Part shown: piece after piece, positions 44,103 through 54,192 of the stretch
Numbering within the stretch: the first letter of the stretch is position 1
How the letters are laid out: every line of letters starts with the position of its first letter
Assembly: GCF_001679005.1 (NCBI RefSeq)
Contig: NZ_LXTW01000012.1
Location: forward strand, 267,116 to 331,115
Length of the DNA stretch: 64,000 nucleotides
Direction of reading: 5' to 3'
DNA from: Moraxella nonliquefaciens
GTDB taxonomy: Bacteria; Pseudomonadota; Gammaproteobacteria; Pseudomonadales; Moraxellaceae
The notes under the pieces: model-generated
Seen by the model: the letters and a program-made list of their open reading frames with translations, nothing else
What the model was told of the DNA's origin: nothing
The model's database searches: none
Program-made: the position numbers and the translations under genes

Positions 44103-44630
44103 ATGATAACCACGCATTATTATCCGCCCATAGATTTGCCGATGATTACTTTGACGGTAAAAGACGGCAGGTTATTGGCGTTAGATTGGTATAACGACAA
44201 AACCGCCCAAATTTTTGATAAATTAAATCAGCATGCGGTTTTTATAAAACAGGCGGAGTTAAAAGATGCTGATAAAAATCAATCAATTGCCTTGCAGGTT
44301 ATAAAGCAATTAGATGAGTATTTTAAAGGCAAACGTACGGCATTTGAATTACCGCTTGATTTATCGCATGGCACTGATTTTCAAATAAAAGTCTGGCAAA
44401 CGCTCTGCCAAATCCCTTATGGACAAACGATAAGTTACAAAGAGCTGGCAACCATGATAAATAAGCCCACCGCTTTTCGGGCGTGTGCTAACGCCAATGG
44501 CAAAAACTTAATCTCGCTTATCATACCGTGTCATCGTGTGATAGCATCGGACGGTACGCTGGGTGGGTATACAGGTGGGGTGGATATTAAAGAAAAATTA
44601 TTGGCGTTAGAACAGGGTTATTTGACATAA
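44103..44630 (+). CDS. ogt: Methylated-DNA--protein-cysteine methyltransferase
   Basis: Repairs O6-methylguanine by self-alkylation. 175 residues with QIPYGQTISYKELA, the RACANANGKN helix and LIIPCHRVI with the acceptor Cys near 143. Its 3' end overlaps the convergent gene by 13 bases. Confidence 0.94.
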   Translation: MITTHYYPPIDLPMITLTVKDGRLLALDWYNDKTAQIFDKLNQHAVFIKQAELKDADKNQSIALQVIKQLDEYFKGKRTAFELPLDLSHGTDFQIKVWQTLCQIPYGQTISYKELATMINKPTAFRACANANGKNLISLIIPCHRVIASDGTLGGYTGGVDIKEKLLALEQGYLT

Positions 44631-45253
44631 AACACCAATGCCAAAAACCCGATGATATTTAATGCAACTGTGATATAAAATACCACCCTAAAATCAGCTT
44701 TGGTGGCTTTGTGGTTTAATAATTTATGAGCAAAAGTCGCCCCAATCCAACCGCCCAAAACATCAATGGTGTGTAAGGTATTTTCGGGGATTCGCCATTG
44801 GTTATTTTGGGCTTTGACTTTGTCTTGATAATATATAAAAAAGCTGACAATGCCCATAATAAAATACACGCCCAATAGCTTTAAAGATAAACCGCTCATT
44901 AATAAAACAATCGCTAAAATCAGCAAATACACCACGCTAACACCGCACAATAAATTTAACTGACCGTGTTTTTGTTCTTGGCGTTCTTGATAGGCTTTGT
45001 AGGCTTGTTGTTTTTGTTTTTGTTCTTGCTGTTTTTGGGCGACAAATTGGGCTTCTTGGATATTGATTGCCACAGGTCTGCCTTGTTTGTCTTGTCCAAT
45101 ATCAAACAAAACCTGCTCGCCAATATTGGGGTTTCTACCTGCTTTAAATCGGCTCACGTGAAAAAAGATTTGTCTGTTTTTATTATCAAATTGGATGAAT
45201 CCAAATTTGCGTTCATTGTCAAATTTGGCAATCGTACCATGATGTTTTTGCAT
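44618..45253 (-). CDS. Cold-shock domain plus DUF1294 membrane protein
   Basis: 211 residues. N-terminal cold-shock domain (GTIAKFDNERKFGFIQFDNKNRQIFFHVSRFKAG), a Gln/Lys-rich linker, and a C-terminal four-helix DUF1294 domain (QNNQWRIPENTLHTIDVLGGWIGA...HKATKADFR). RNA binding at the membrane is the usual proposal. Confidence 0.9.
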   Translation of the reverse strand: MQKHHGTIAKFDNERKFGFIQFDNKNRQIFFHVSRFKAGRNPNIGEQVLFDIGQDKQGRPVAINIQEAQFVAQKQQEQKQKQQAYKAYQERQEQKHGQLNLLCGVSVVYLLILAIVLLMSGLSLKLLGVYFIMGIVSFFIYYQDKVKAQNNQWRIPENTLHTIDVLGGWIGATFAHKLLNHKATKADFRVVFYITVALNIIGFLALVFYVK

Positions 45254-45392
45254 ATCAATCCTTGAAAGTTGCTAAAAATACTTAATAATGACAGTCATCT
45301 TAAACCAATGGGTTAATGACTGCCAAAAATGAATAACCTAAAAAATATAACCCAACCCTATAATAATTATACAAATAATACTTATACAAAAT

Positions 45393-47078
45393 TTACGGTC
45401 TGGCAGGTAAAATAAGTGGCAATAAAGCTCCATAACCCTCTTTTTGCATCTGTGCTTTTGGTATGAATTTTAGTGCATTGCCATTGATACAATAACGCAA
45501 ACCCCCTCTGTCTTGCGGCCCATCAGTAAATACATGTCCCAAATGTGAATCCGCCACTCTTGAACGCACTTCTGTGCGAATCATATTATAACTGTCGTCT
45601 TTGTGTTCGGTGATGACCTCTGGGGTGATGGGTTTTGTAAAGCTTGGCCAACCACAGCGAGAATTGTATTTGTCGGTAGATAAAAATAAAGGTTCACCAC
45701 TAACAACATCTACATACAAGCCGTCATCAAATAATTGGTCATAGTCATGACTAAATGCCCATTCTGTTTTTGCTTGTTGCGTGATACGATATTGGGCATC
45801 GGTTAGGGTTTGTTTTAAATTATCTTTATCAAAATTTTGATAGCGTGTTGGTTCTAATGCTTCATCAACGGTCTTTGCCAGAGCCAAAGTATTGGGGCTG
45901 TTTTTGGTGATTTTTTTATTGGCAAGACTTAAATCAACATGACAATAACCGTCAGGGTTTTTGGTAAGATAATCTTGATGGTAGTTTTCTGCCATGCTAA
46001 AATTGGATAACGGCAGGTTTTCAACGGCAATTTTTTGTTGGTACTTATCTTGTAAGGTGTTTAGTGCTTTATCAATGACCGCTTTATCTTGTGTATTGAC
46101 GTAATAAATGCCCGTGCGATACTGTATGCCACGGTCATTGCCTTGCTTGTTGATGCTGGTGGGGTCAATAATGCGAAAATAGTACTGTAATAATGTATCT
46201 AAATCCACTTTGTCAGCATCATATGTTACCTTGACGGTCTCGGCATGACCTGAACCTCTGATAACCTCCTCATAGCTTGGATTTGGTAGATTTGGACTGC
46301 CATTGGCATAGCCACTTACCGCATCCAAAACGCCGTCAATGCGTTCCATATAAGCCTCAACACCCCAAAAACAGCCCCCTGCCAAATAGATGGTGCTCAC
46401 GTTAGCCGTATTGCCATTACTGTTGTAATAGTTGGTGTTTTGGCTGGGTTGGGTCATGGTGCTGTTTTGTGTTTTTAAGGCTTCTAGGGCATTAGGATTA
46501 TCTGCCAAATAGTTCATTTGTTCTTGGCTTAGATTTCCCCTGTTAAGATACACAAGTTTACCGTGTTTGTCTAATATTGCCCAACTTGGATAGGCTTGTA
46601 CGCCCAGCTGAGTGATGATTTTCGCTTCTGTGTCAATTAGTACAGGTAAGGTAGGATAGTCTGCTTGTAATACTTGATACCAATCTTTAAAGGCCTGAGT
46701 GGGTTTTTCTCCAAGGTGATTTGGGCTGACAACAGTAACAATATTAAAGTCTGAAAATTTGGGGTCGTTGTGCCAGTCTTGTGTTTCTTGTAGTGTGCCT
46801 AGGCACAGAGGACACCAACTTGCCCAGAATTTTACCAATGTGGGTTTATTTGGGTTGATGACATCTTTGCCTGTATCGCCCAATCCTGAGGTTATCTGAG
46901 GTAAGTTGTGCAGTTGTGATAATAACTCATTGGGTAATACATCGCTGCTTTGGTGTAGCTCGGTTTGGTTGCCATGATGGTCATTGATGCTTTTACCACA
47001 AGCGATGAGCGTAAAGATGCTTGTGGTGGCACTAAGTCCAAAAATGCCAATATTTTTGATGAATCGTTTGGAAAACAT
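45393..47078 (-). CDS. msrAB: Thioredoxin-MsrA-MsrB fusion lipoprotein (PilB-type)
   Basis: 561 residues of three domains. A lipobox LIAC (C27), then a TlpA-like thioredoxin domain with CPLC at [12 protein letters not shown]; MsrA with [13 protein letters not shown] near 230; MsrB with RCGWPSF and RYCINGN near the end. It reduces methionine sulfoxide in envelope proteins, fed by the N-terminal thioredoxin. Neisseria has the same fusion, under control of an ECF sigma factor. A sigma factor of that type is encoded at 13035, but its promoter motif is not clear here. Confidence 0.95.
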   Translation of the reverse strand: MFSKRFIKNIGIFGLSATTSIFTLIACGKSINDHHGNQTELHQSSDVLPNELLSQLHNLPQITSGLGDTGKDVINPNKPTLVKFWASWCPLCLGTLQETQDWHNDPKFSDFNIVTVVSPNHLGEKPTQAFKDWYQVLQADYPTLPVLIDTEAKIITQLGVQAYPSWAILDKHGKLVYLNRGNLSQEQMNYLADNPNALEALKTQNSTMTQPSQNTNYYNSNGNTANVSTIYLAGGCFWGVEAYMERIDGVLDAVSGYANGSPNLPNPSYEEVIRGSGHAETVKVTYDADKVDLDTLLQYYFRIIDPTSINKQGNDRGIQYRTGIYYVNTQDKAVIDKALNTLQDKYQQKIAVENLPLSNFSMAENYHQDYLTKNPDGYCHVDLSLANKKITKNSPNTLALAKTVDEALEPTRYQNFDKDNLKQTLTDAQYRITQQAKTEWAFSHDYDQLFDDGLYVDVVSGEPLFLSTDKYNSRCGWPSFTKPITPEVITEHKDDSYNMIRTEVRSRVADSHLGHVFTDGPQDRGGLRYCINGNALKFIPKAQMQKEGYGALLPLILPARP

Positions 47079-47171
47079 GCTTAATTTACCCCTGTTGTAA
47101 CCTATTATCTAAATGGTGTCGCCAGCTGTTTTTATCAATGATGCACGTGCGACACCGTACCTATGTTACGT

Positions 47172-48545
47172 TTAGTATTTATACTCACTTGCCTTAAAAG
47201 GACCGTTCACATCTACCCCCAGATAGTCCGCTTGTTCTTGGGTGAGTTTGGTCATCACACCATTAAAACCTGCAACCATGGCAGCAGCCACCTCCTCATC
47301 TAGCTTTTTGGGTAGGACTTTGACATAGACACTGTCTTGTTTTTTATTAGCTGGCAGTTTGGCAAAGGCTTCTTGATACAGATGAATCTGGGCAAGTACT
47401 TGATTGGCAAATGAACCATCCATGATGCGAGAGGGGTGTCCTGTGGCGTTGCCTAAGTTGACAAGACGACCTTCGGATAAAACAATCAGATAATCCATCT
47501 CATCATCGGAGCGATAGACTTGATGAACCTGTGGTTTGACCTCTACCCATTTCCAATGTTTACGCATAAAATCAGTGTCAATCTCGGTATCAAAATGCCC
47601 GATATTACACACCACGGCGGTGGATTTTAGAGCCTTTAACATCTCGCTGTTGCACACGTGATAGTTGCCTGTGGTGGTAACAACAAGGTCAGTATCTGCC
47701 ATCAGTGTGGTGTTTACTCCTTGACTTTGTTCACCATCTATAAATGGCGATACCAGCTCATAGCCATCCATACATGCTTGCATGGCACAAATGGGGTCAA
47801 TCTCGCTCACACGCACAATCATGCCCTCTTGACGTAGGCTTTGAGCTGAGCCCTTGCCCACATCACCATAGCCGATGACAAGTGCACGCCGACCAGATAA
47901 AAGCATGTCCGTACCACGTTTGATGGCATCATTTAAAGAATGACGGCAGCCGTATTTGTTGTCATTTTTGGATTTGGTAACAGCGTCATTGACATTGATG
48001 GCGGGGACTTTGAGTTCTCCTTTGTGAAGCATTTCAATCAAGCGGTGCACACCTGTTGTGGTTTCTTCTGAGATGCCATGAATATTATCTAACATTTGTG
48101 GGTATTTATTATGAATGAGTGCAGTCAAGTCGCCCCCATCATCTAAGATAAGGTTGGCATCCCACAATTTGCCATCTTTGTGAATTTGTTGCTCTAAACA
48201 CCATTCATATTCTTCTTCGGTTTCGCCTTTCCATGCAAAGACAGCAATGCCAGCATCTGCCATGGCAGCGGCGGCATGGTCTTGGGTGCTAAAAATGTTG
48301 CATGACGTCCAACGAACCTCTGCCCCCAGTGCAACCAATGTTTCAATGAGTACCGCTGTTTGGATGGTCATGTGGATACAGCCCACGATTTTTGCCCCTG
48401 CCAGTGGTTGCAGACTTGCGTAACGTTTACGAATGCCCATGAGTGCAGGCATTTCAGTTTCAGCAAGTTTAATCTCTTTACGACCAAAGCTGGCAAGGCT
48501 AATATCGGCGACTTTGTAGTCGGTGGGGTTTGACACTGCGTTCAT
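47172..48545 (-). CDS. ahcY: Adenosylhomocysteinase
   Basis: 457 residues. Hydrolyses S-adenosylhomocysteine to adenosine and homocysteine. [19 protein letters not shown] near 222 binds [16 protein letters not shown] near 83 and PFKASEYKY at the end are typical. No SAH riboswitch is seen upstream; a MITE-like inverted repeat lies in its leader region. Confidence 0.96.
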   Translation of the reverse strand: MNAVSNPTDYKVADISLASFGRKEIKLAETEMPALMGIRKRYASLQPLAGAKIVGCIHMTIQTAVLIETLVALGAEVRWTSCNIFSTQDHAAAAMADAGIAVFAWKGETEEEYEWCLEQQIHKDGKLWDANLILDDGGDLTALIHNKYPQMLDNIHGISEETTTGVHRLIEMLHKGELKVPAINVNDAVTKSKNDNKYGCRHSLNDAIKRGTDMLLSGRRALVIGYGDVGKGSAQSLRQEGMIVRVSEIDPICAMQACMDGYELVSPFIDGEQSQGVNTTLMADTDLVVTTTGNYHVCNSEMLKALKSTAVVCNIGHFDTEIDTDFMRKHWKWVEVKPQVHQVYRSDDEMDYLIVLSEGRLVNLGNATGHPSRIMDGSFANQVLAQIHLYQEAFAKLPANKKQDSVYVKVLPKKLDEEVAAAMVAGFNGVMTKLTQEQADYLGVDVNGPFKASEYKY

Positions 48546-49049
48546 ACAGTTTTCCTTAAAAATGAATTGATAAACAGGGCGTGTTGACTTTTATAACACA
48601 ATTTAATATTTACAAATATTTTAAAAATAACATAATGTTTTTGCATGAAAAAAATCTTGTTTGATAAAATGACCATCAAACTTCACTTTTTCCTTGAAAA
48701 ACGTGCGATTTTTCGTGATTTTCATTGCAAATGCCAAAGATTTAACACGCCCTAAAAAACGCAGATGTCGTTGTTTTATAATGGTTAAAATACGGCTAAA
48801 AATACATTAAAAATTGGACGTACAAGACAAAAGGCGGACACGTTCTATTTAGCCAATAATATCAAATCATTAAACCAAGCCTGACTTAAAAAAGTTGCAA
48901 CATCTCTTGGTGTGTTCATTATACCAAAATAAGAATAAATTTCAAAATAACAAATTTTAGACCAAGCAGATGATATGTCATAATAATGGCATGATAAAAT
49001 AGATAAAATATAAATTTTTAAGACCATCATCAATAAAACCGCTCTTACC
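48546..49049. other. 504-bp divergent gap between ahcY and the MscS gene
   Basis: Contains a candidate MITE-like segment (48576-48753) and AT-rich DNA; no convincing ORF. Confidence 0.5.
48576..48753. mobile_element. Candidate MITE-like element (178 bp)
   Basis: Ends in a 10-bp inverted repeat AGGGCGTGTT (48576-48585) and AACACGCCCT (48744-48753). The interior is AT-rich with no ORF. Target duplication is not clear. The similar GGGCGTGTT string occurs in the repeat at 6316. Confidence 0.35.
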
Positions 49050-50708
49050 ATGTCTACTGTGTCAAAATCTTCATCTTATCCATCTGTTGTGATGTTATCT
49101 ATCAAATCCTATCTTGTGATGACCCTAACCGTGTTGTCTCTTGCCTTGCCTGTGGCAGGTTTTGCCAATGTTGTCTTAGCTGACAACATCTCCAAAGGTG
49201 AGGCATTTGCACCACAAGACAGTTTTGGGCGTGATACACCAAGAAGCACCATACAAAACTTTGTCAAGGCCTTGTCAGATAAGGATGTGGATTTGAGCGC
49301 AAAGTATTTGGACTCTGACTTTTTAAAAAAACAAAAAACCTCTGATGCCATCATTCATGACCTAAAAATCGCCCTTGACAAAGGTGGACGTTTGCATCCT
49401 GATTTGGCAATCAGCGATAAAAGTGAGGGCGATTTGGCAGACAGATTGCCAAGCAATCTAGAAAAAGTTGGTACCATTCATGTTGGTGATGACAAAATAG
49501 ACTTGCTACTTATCAGAAAAACCGACAAGGATAATGTGGTTTATTGGCAAATTTATAAAGACACGCTTACCAAATTGCCCAAAAATCTGACCGAAAATCG
49601 TACCACGCTTGCCGATGCCTTTGGGTTTGATTTTGTTGGCGATAGACAGCTTTTGGGGCATAAAATATCAGACATTGTGTCGTTTATTATTTTGACGGTC
49701 ATTGGCTTGTCACTGCTTTGGGGTGGGCTTTGGATGGTGTGGGGGGTGTTTGCCTTTTTATATCCCAAAGTGCGTGGCAAACCCTTTGGCATACCCTCCA
49801 AAGCCTTGCTGCCTTTGGCGGTGGTGATTTTGGCATCCATGCTCCCTGAGATGATGGTGCAAATGGCGGTGCCTGTTACGCTACGTTCAGCGGTAACTCG
49901 GGGCATTGAAGTGGTGGCGTGGCTAGCTACTGCTTGGCTTGTGCTTAGGGTGATTGATGTGGTGTTTATGCGTGCCGAGAACAACAGCCGAAAGCACAGG
50001 CGTTTAGAGCAGGTATCCATTTTAAATCTGTTTCGCAAAGTTGCCAAAGCCTTTATGCTCATTTTGGCGGGCATCATTATTTTTGGTAATTTGGGTTTTG
50101 ATTTGACCACGGGGATTGCCGCTTTGGGAGTGGGGGGACTTGCTCTTGCGTTTGGTGCACAAAAAACCATTGAAAATCTCATCGGCTCGGTGATGGTTGT
50201 GGCAGACAGACCCATACGCATTGGCGATTATTGCCGATTTGGTAACATGGAGGGGACAGTGGTGGATATTGGCATTCGTTCAAGTCGCATTCGTACGCTG
50301 TCTCGGACGATTGTAACTGTGCCAAATGGCGAGTTTAGTGCCATGCAGATTGAAAACTATGATGCTCGGGACATGTTTTATTTTTATCATTTTTTATACC
50401 TAAAACGCACAGCAAATCCTGATGAAATTGGTAGGCTTATCAAAGATTTACAGCTATTTTTGGAAAATCATGTCTATGTGAATGATGAATGGACGTTGGT
50501 AAGATTGAGTGAGTTACGCCAAGATGCGTTTGTCATTGAAATGCGGTGCTATCTCAATGCGTCCGATGTTACGGTGTTTTGGAAAAAACAAAGTGAACTG
50601 CTCATTGATGTGTTAAATGAAGTGGCAAAATATGACGTAGAACATGCCTTGCCCAGTCAAGAGATTAAGATTAAAAAGGATGATGAGTTTGATGAATTGG
50701 TAACATAA
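49050..50708 (+). CDS. MscS-family mechanosensitive channel
   Basis: 552 residues. Signal peptide (about 1-45), a periplasmic N-terminal domain, four membrane helices, the pore helix GIAALGVGGLALAFGAQKTIENLIGSVMVVADRP near 353-387 and the beta domain RIGDYCRFGNMEGTVVDIGIRSSRIRT. Larger than E. coli MscS (286), closer to the YnaI/YbiO class. Opens under osmotic down-shock. Followed by a strong bidirectional terminator. Confidence 0.9.
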   Translation: MSTVSKSSSYPSVVMLSIKSYLVMTLTVLSLALPVAGFANVVLADNISKGEAFAPQDSFGRDTPRSTIQNFVKALSDKDVDLSAKYLDSDFLKKQKTSDAIIHDLKIALDKGGRLHPDLAISDKSEGDLADRLPSNLEKVGTIHVGDDKIDLLLIRKTDKDNVVYWQIYKDTLTKLPKNLTENRTTLADAFGFDFVGDRQLLGHKISDIVSFIILTVIGLSLLWGGLWMVWGVFAFLYPKVRGKPFGIPSKALLPLAVVILASMLPEMMVQMAVPVTLRSAVTRGIEVVAWLATAWLVLRVIDVVFMRAENNSRKHRRLEQVSILNLFRKVAKAFMLILAGIIIFGNLGFDLTTGIAALGVGGLALAFGAQKTIENLIGSVMVVADRPIRIGDYCRFGNMEGTVVDIGIRSSRIRTLSRTIVTVPNGEFSAMQIENYDARDMFYFYHFLYLKRTANPDEIGRLIKDLQLFLENHVYVNDEWTLVRLSELRQDAFVIEMRCYLNASDVTVFWKKQSELLIDVLNEVAKYDVEHALPSQEIKIKKDDEFDELVT

Positions 50709-50737
50709 AAAAAGAGGGGTATAGCCTCTCTTTTTTT
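50707..50737. terminator. Bidirectional terminator
   Basis: A13-bp stem (50707-50719 with 50725-50737) of A7-GAGG/CCTC-T7 type around loop TATAG, serving both convergent genes. Confidence 0.88.
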
Positions 50738-50756
50738 GATTTGGAGGTCCATAATA

Positions 50757-51461
50757 CTAAAAATCAGGGTGTAAAAACCCCAACAAGCCAAATATATACC
50801 CTAGCACCATCGACGTTACGACAAAGCCAATCAAAGCACCAATGCTAATTAAGATGGGTTTTAGCCATGTTTTTCGCTCATACTCATCACCTATCTCATC
50901 TTTGACATAGGCAACCTGCTTTTTGCCAAGACCAAAATACCAAGCAAATAGAATGATAAGCCCTGTGGCATTAGGTAGGCTAATACCTGTTGTCATTTCA
51001 AAAATAGCCAAGCCAAACATGATGGCAAGTACAATAAATGCCAAAGTTTTGCTTTGCTGTGCTAATTCATCTTCGCCCAATTCCTGCCAGTTTAGAGCGT
51101 GCATATAAATGGCAATAGGTACAAAAATTAGGCCAATAAAGGTGGCTTTATTGGGGTTCCATAGATAGGGCGTGTAATATTCATCTGCACTAGAATCATA
51201 GCTTGGGCTTTGATAGGGGTTGAAGCTTGGCTCGGGTGATGGTTGGTTGTGATGAATGGGCTGTGGCGAGGTAAAAAAGTGAGGTTCTTGGGTGTGTAGT
51301 TTGGCATCGTAGTTTGGACGGACGGCGGGGTTTAGTAGCCATTCATTGACTGCTTTGATGACTTTGGGGTCCAAGGTCTGGGCATGGGTATTTAGAGCTT
51401 GGCGGATTTGCACATCTGTGGCGTGTGCCGACAATCCTAAGACTTGATAAAGGTTTATCAT
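50757..51461 (-). CDS. J-domain-like membrane protein of unknown function
   Basis: 234 residues. The first 50 residues (MINLYQVLGLSAHATDVQIRQALNTHA...NPAVRPNYDAKL) resemble a J-domain helix pattern without an HPD motif; then a Pro/Ser-rich linker and four membrane helices in the C-terminal half. No function known. Confidence 0.7.
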   Translation of the reverse strand: MINLYQVLGLSAHATDVQIRQALNTHAQTLDPKVIKAVNEWLLNPAVRPNYDAKLHTQEPHFFTSPQPIHHNQPSPEPSFNPYQSPSYDSSADEYYTPYLWNPNKATFIGLIFVPIAIYMHALNWQELGEDELAQQSKTLAFIVLAIMFGLAIFEMTTGISLPNATGLIILFAWYFGLGKKQVAYVKDEIGDEYERKTWLKPILISIGALIGFVVTSMVLGYIFGLLGFLHPDF

Positions 51462-51610
51462 GTATTATCCTAATATTTCAAAATATAACCATATCATACC
51501 ACAATATTACTATAAAATAAAAAGAAAAATTATTTATGAGTGATGATTTCTTACTAATCCATGAAAATTTATTATCAATGACCCAAAAAAGCTTTGTTTT
51601 GTAAAAATAT

Positions 51611-51619
51611 TGTTACAAT
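51611..51619 (+). promoter_or_regulatory. Extended -10 promoter of brnQ
   Basis: TGTTACAAT at 51611-51619, 35 bases before the start. Confidence 0.5.
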
Positions 51620-51654
51620 GCCCATCTTTATAAAAATATGGCAGCAAAACAATC

Positions 51655-52944
51655 ATGAACAAAAACACGCTTATCATTGGCTTTATGCTATTTGCCTTTT
51701 TCTTTGGTTCGGGCAATTTGATTTTTCCACCCAAATTGGGCTTTGAAAGTGGGCAATTTTTTATCCCTGATATGTTGGGTTTTATCTTGACAGGTGTAGG
51801 TCTGCCTTTGGCGGTTTTGATGATTGGTTCAAAGTATGACGGTGGCTATCAGCATGCTCTTGCTAAGATTCATCCTTGGTTTTCGGTGGCATTATTGTCA
51901 GCGATTTATCTGACCATCGCTCCGTTTTTTGTCATTCCACGTACAGGAGCGGTGGCGTATGAGATGGCGGTGTTGCCATTTTTGCAGGCAACAAACTGGA
52001 CAAGCCTGTTCATCTTTACCGTGATTTATTATGCCATCTCACTGTGGCTGTCTATCAATCCGAGCAAATTGGTTGACCGTATTGGAGCGATTTTAACGCC
52101 CATCTTATTTGTTACAGTATTGGCACTTATTATCATCGCATTTATTAAGTTGGGTGCTAATCCTGCCAGTATTGCCCTGCCAAATTATGATGGTAAGGCG
52201 TTTTTTATTGGTTTTTTAGAAGGATATAACACCATGGATATGATTGCATCTGTGGCGTTTTCAGTGCTGGTCATGAATGCCATTAGCCAAAAACTCGGTA
52301 AGCGTGCTGATTTGTTTGTTGAAACCACAAAATCAGGGCTGATTGCCATCTCTGCATTGGCACTGATTTATCTGTCCCTTGGCTGGATTGGCAATCATCT
52401 GCCCATATCATCAGATGAGATGACACAGGTGGCGGACAAAGGGCAAAACATCGGCACGTTTATTTTGAATAAATCGGCGGTGCTGGGTTTTGGCTCATCA
52501 GGTGGGGTGGTGTTAGGATTGATTGCTTCTTTGGCGTGTCTGACCACAACCGTGGGTCTGACTGTATCAGCATCGGAGTATTTTCACAAAATTTTTCCCA
52601 AAATCGGTGCGGTGAAATTATCTTACAAATCCTATGCCATCACCTTTACACTCATCGGTTTTATTTTGGCAAATCAGGGACTAAGTGCGGTAATTGACAA
52701 ATCCATTCCTGTGCTGTTGGTATTGTATCCAATTACCATGACAGCGATGATTTTGTTGGGATTGCATCTCATCAAGCCCCTGCCTGCCATCGCCAAACAA
52801 GTAAGCCTTGCTTTGGTAACGATGGTATCGGTGCTGTCTGTTGTGGGCGTGAGTGTTCCTTTGAATGAGTATTCTATGCAATGGTTGCCTTTTGCTGCTG
52901 CTGGGTTGATTGTTGGGTTGATTATTGATAATTTAAAAAGGTAA
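51655..52944 (+). CDS. brnQ: Branched-chain amino acid:cation symporter
   Basis: 429 residues and about 12 helices. FAFFFGSGNLIFPPKLG near 14-30 and FLEGYNTMDMIASVAFSVLV near 185 are BrnQ signatures. Takes up Leu, Ile and Val with Na+ in the inner membrane. Confidence 0.93.
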   Translation: MNKNTLIIGFMLFAFFFGSGNLIFPPKLGFESGQFFIPDMLGFILTGVGLPLAVLMIGSKYDGGYQHALAKIHPWFSVALLSAIYLTIAPFFVIPRTGAVAYEMAVLPFLQATNWTSLFIFTVIYYAISLWLSINPSKLVDRIGAILTPILFVTVLALIIIAFIKLGANPASIALPNYDGKAFFIGFLEGYNTMDMIASVAFSVLVMNAISQKLGKRADLFVETTKSGLIAISALALIYLSLGWIGNHLPISSDEMTQVADKGQNIGTFILNKSAVLGFGSSGGVVLGLIASLACLTTTVGLTVSASEYFHKIFPKIGAVKLSYKSYAITFTLIGFILANQGLSAVIDKSIPVLLVLYPITMTAMILLGLHLIKPLPAIAKQVSLALVTMVSVLSVVGVSVPLNEYSMQWLPFAAAGLIVGLIIDNLKR

Positions 52945-53008
52945 ATTAAAACCCAAGCAGACATCAAAATCTTAAATGCTTGTCACATCAACAGTATCTT
53001 CCTTAAAG

Positions 53009-53038
53009 CAAAAAAACCGTCCAAATCATTGAACGGTT
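53009..53038 (-). terminator. Terminator of secF
   Basis: AACCGT (53015-53020) pairs with ACGGTT (53033-53038); the minus-strand right arm is followed by a T run. Lies between convergent brnQ and secF. Confidence 0.7.
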
Positions 53039-53055
53039 AATTGCATCGGTTCAAA

Positions 53056-54183
53056 TCAATCATGGGTGTTTTGAAGTTTGGGGTCAGCAAAGACCACAAC
53101 CTCTTCTTCAAATTCAGGCTTGATACGCACCACAAAATCTTCACGAGACAATCCCATGCGCAAAGGCACAGAACTGGCAACATAGATGGATGAATATGTC
53201 CCTGCAATGGTACCGATAAATTGAGCCAAGGCAAACCAAAATAACCCATCTCCCCCCAAAAATAGCAGAGCAAGTACAACCACAAAGACCGTGCCAGAGG
53301 TCATACAAGTACGGCGTAGGGTTTCGGTCAAGGACAGGTCAATAATCTGACGAGGCAACAGTCCACGCACACGGCGAAAATTCTCACGGATGCGGTCATA
53401 AACCACGATGGTGTCATTCACCGAATAACCGATTAAGGCCAACACAGAGGCCAGTACCGTCAAATCAAATGGCCAACCAAACATGGCAAACAGTCCACAC
53501 ACCACAATCACATCATGGAATAAAGCAAGTGTTGCTCCTACCGCCAGCTTAAACTGAAAGCGGATGGAGATATATACCATCATTAAGATGAGTGCCAACC
53601 CTAATGCCATGAGTGATTGTGTGTAGACCTCTTTGCCTACCTGACTGCCAATGATATTGACGTTGTCCACTTTGGCAGGATTGTTGGGCAAGTTTAAAGC
53701 CACGCTTAGGGCAGTACTTAGACCCTCTGGGTCTTTATTTTCCTGAGGTGGCAGACGAATTAACAGCTCTTGACGTGTGCCAAGATACTGTACGATTGCA
53801 TCATTAAAACCTTTGTCAGATAGGGCAGAGGCAACCTGTGCTTGTTCCACAGGTTGGCTATACGCCACATCAGCAGAGATACCACCTGTAAAGTCTAATC
53901 CAAGATTTAAACCCTTAGTGGTGATGGCGATGAGACTGGCAATCACCAAGATGGCAGAGATAACCATCATGGGAATCTCTATTTTCATAAACCCGATGAT
54001 GCGTCTGTTACCAAGCAGTTTAACACCGCCTTCTTTTTCAGCAAATTCATCGGTCTGAGCGATGACGGCTTGATTGTCAAGACTGGCATTGGCGGCGGCA
54101 TTACTGCCTTTACCATCACGGCGTGGAGTACGACGACGGCGGGTCTTGTCAGTGCTATTGAGATTGTCGTTATTATCTGTCAT
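53056..54183 (-). CDS. secF: Protein translocase subunit SecF
   Basis: 375 residues: an Arg-rich cytoplasmic N-terminus (RRRRTPRRDGKG), first helix near 70, periplasmic domain, and DTIVVYDRIRENFRR near 257 in the family signature. Works with SecD in the SecDF complex that uses proton flow for protein export. Starts 9 bases after secD. Confidence 0.95.
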   Translation of the reverse strand: MTDNNDNLNSTDKTRRRRTPRRDGKGSNAAANASLDNQAVIAQTDEFAEKEGGVKLLGNRRIIGFMKIEIPMMVISAILVIASLIAITTKGLNLGLDFTGGISADVAYSQPVEQAQVASALSDKGFNDAIVQYLGTRQELLIRLPPQENKDPEGLSTALSVALNLPNNPAKVDNVNIIGSQVGKEVYTQSLMALGLALILMMVYISIRFQFKLAVGATLALFHDVIVVCGLFAMFGWPFDLTVLASVLALIGYSVNDTIVVYDRIRENFRRVRGLLPRQIIDLSLTETLRRTCMTSGTVFVVVLALLFLGGDGLFWFALAQFIGTIAGTYSSIYVASSVPLRMGLSREDFVVRIKPEFEEEVVVFADPKLQNTHD

Positions 54184-54192
54184 CTTCTGCTC

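Noticed and set aside
47079..47171. ECF promoter of the 8081 type before msrAB
   Set aside because: Only CGTAAC is present; the CGTC-type -10 at 16 bases is missing.
48546..48650. SAH riboswitch upstream of ahcY
   Set aside because: The leader is AT-rich and shows none of the conserved G/C-rich paired core of known SAH riboswitches.
49553..50221. 222-codon minus-strand ORF inside the MscS gene
   Set aside because: Antisense shadow of conserved pore region; no ribosome site.
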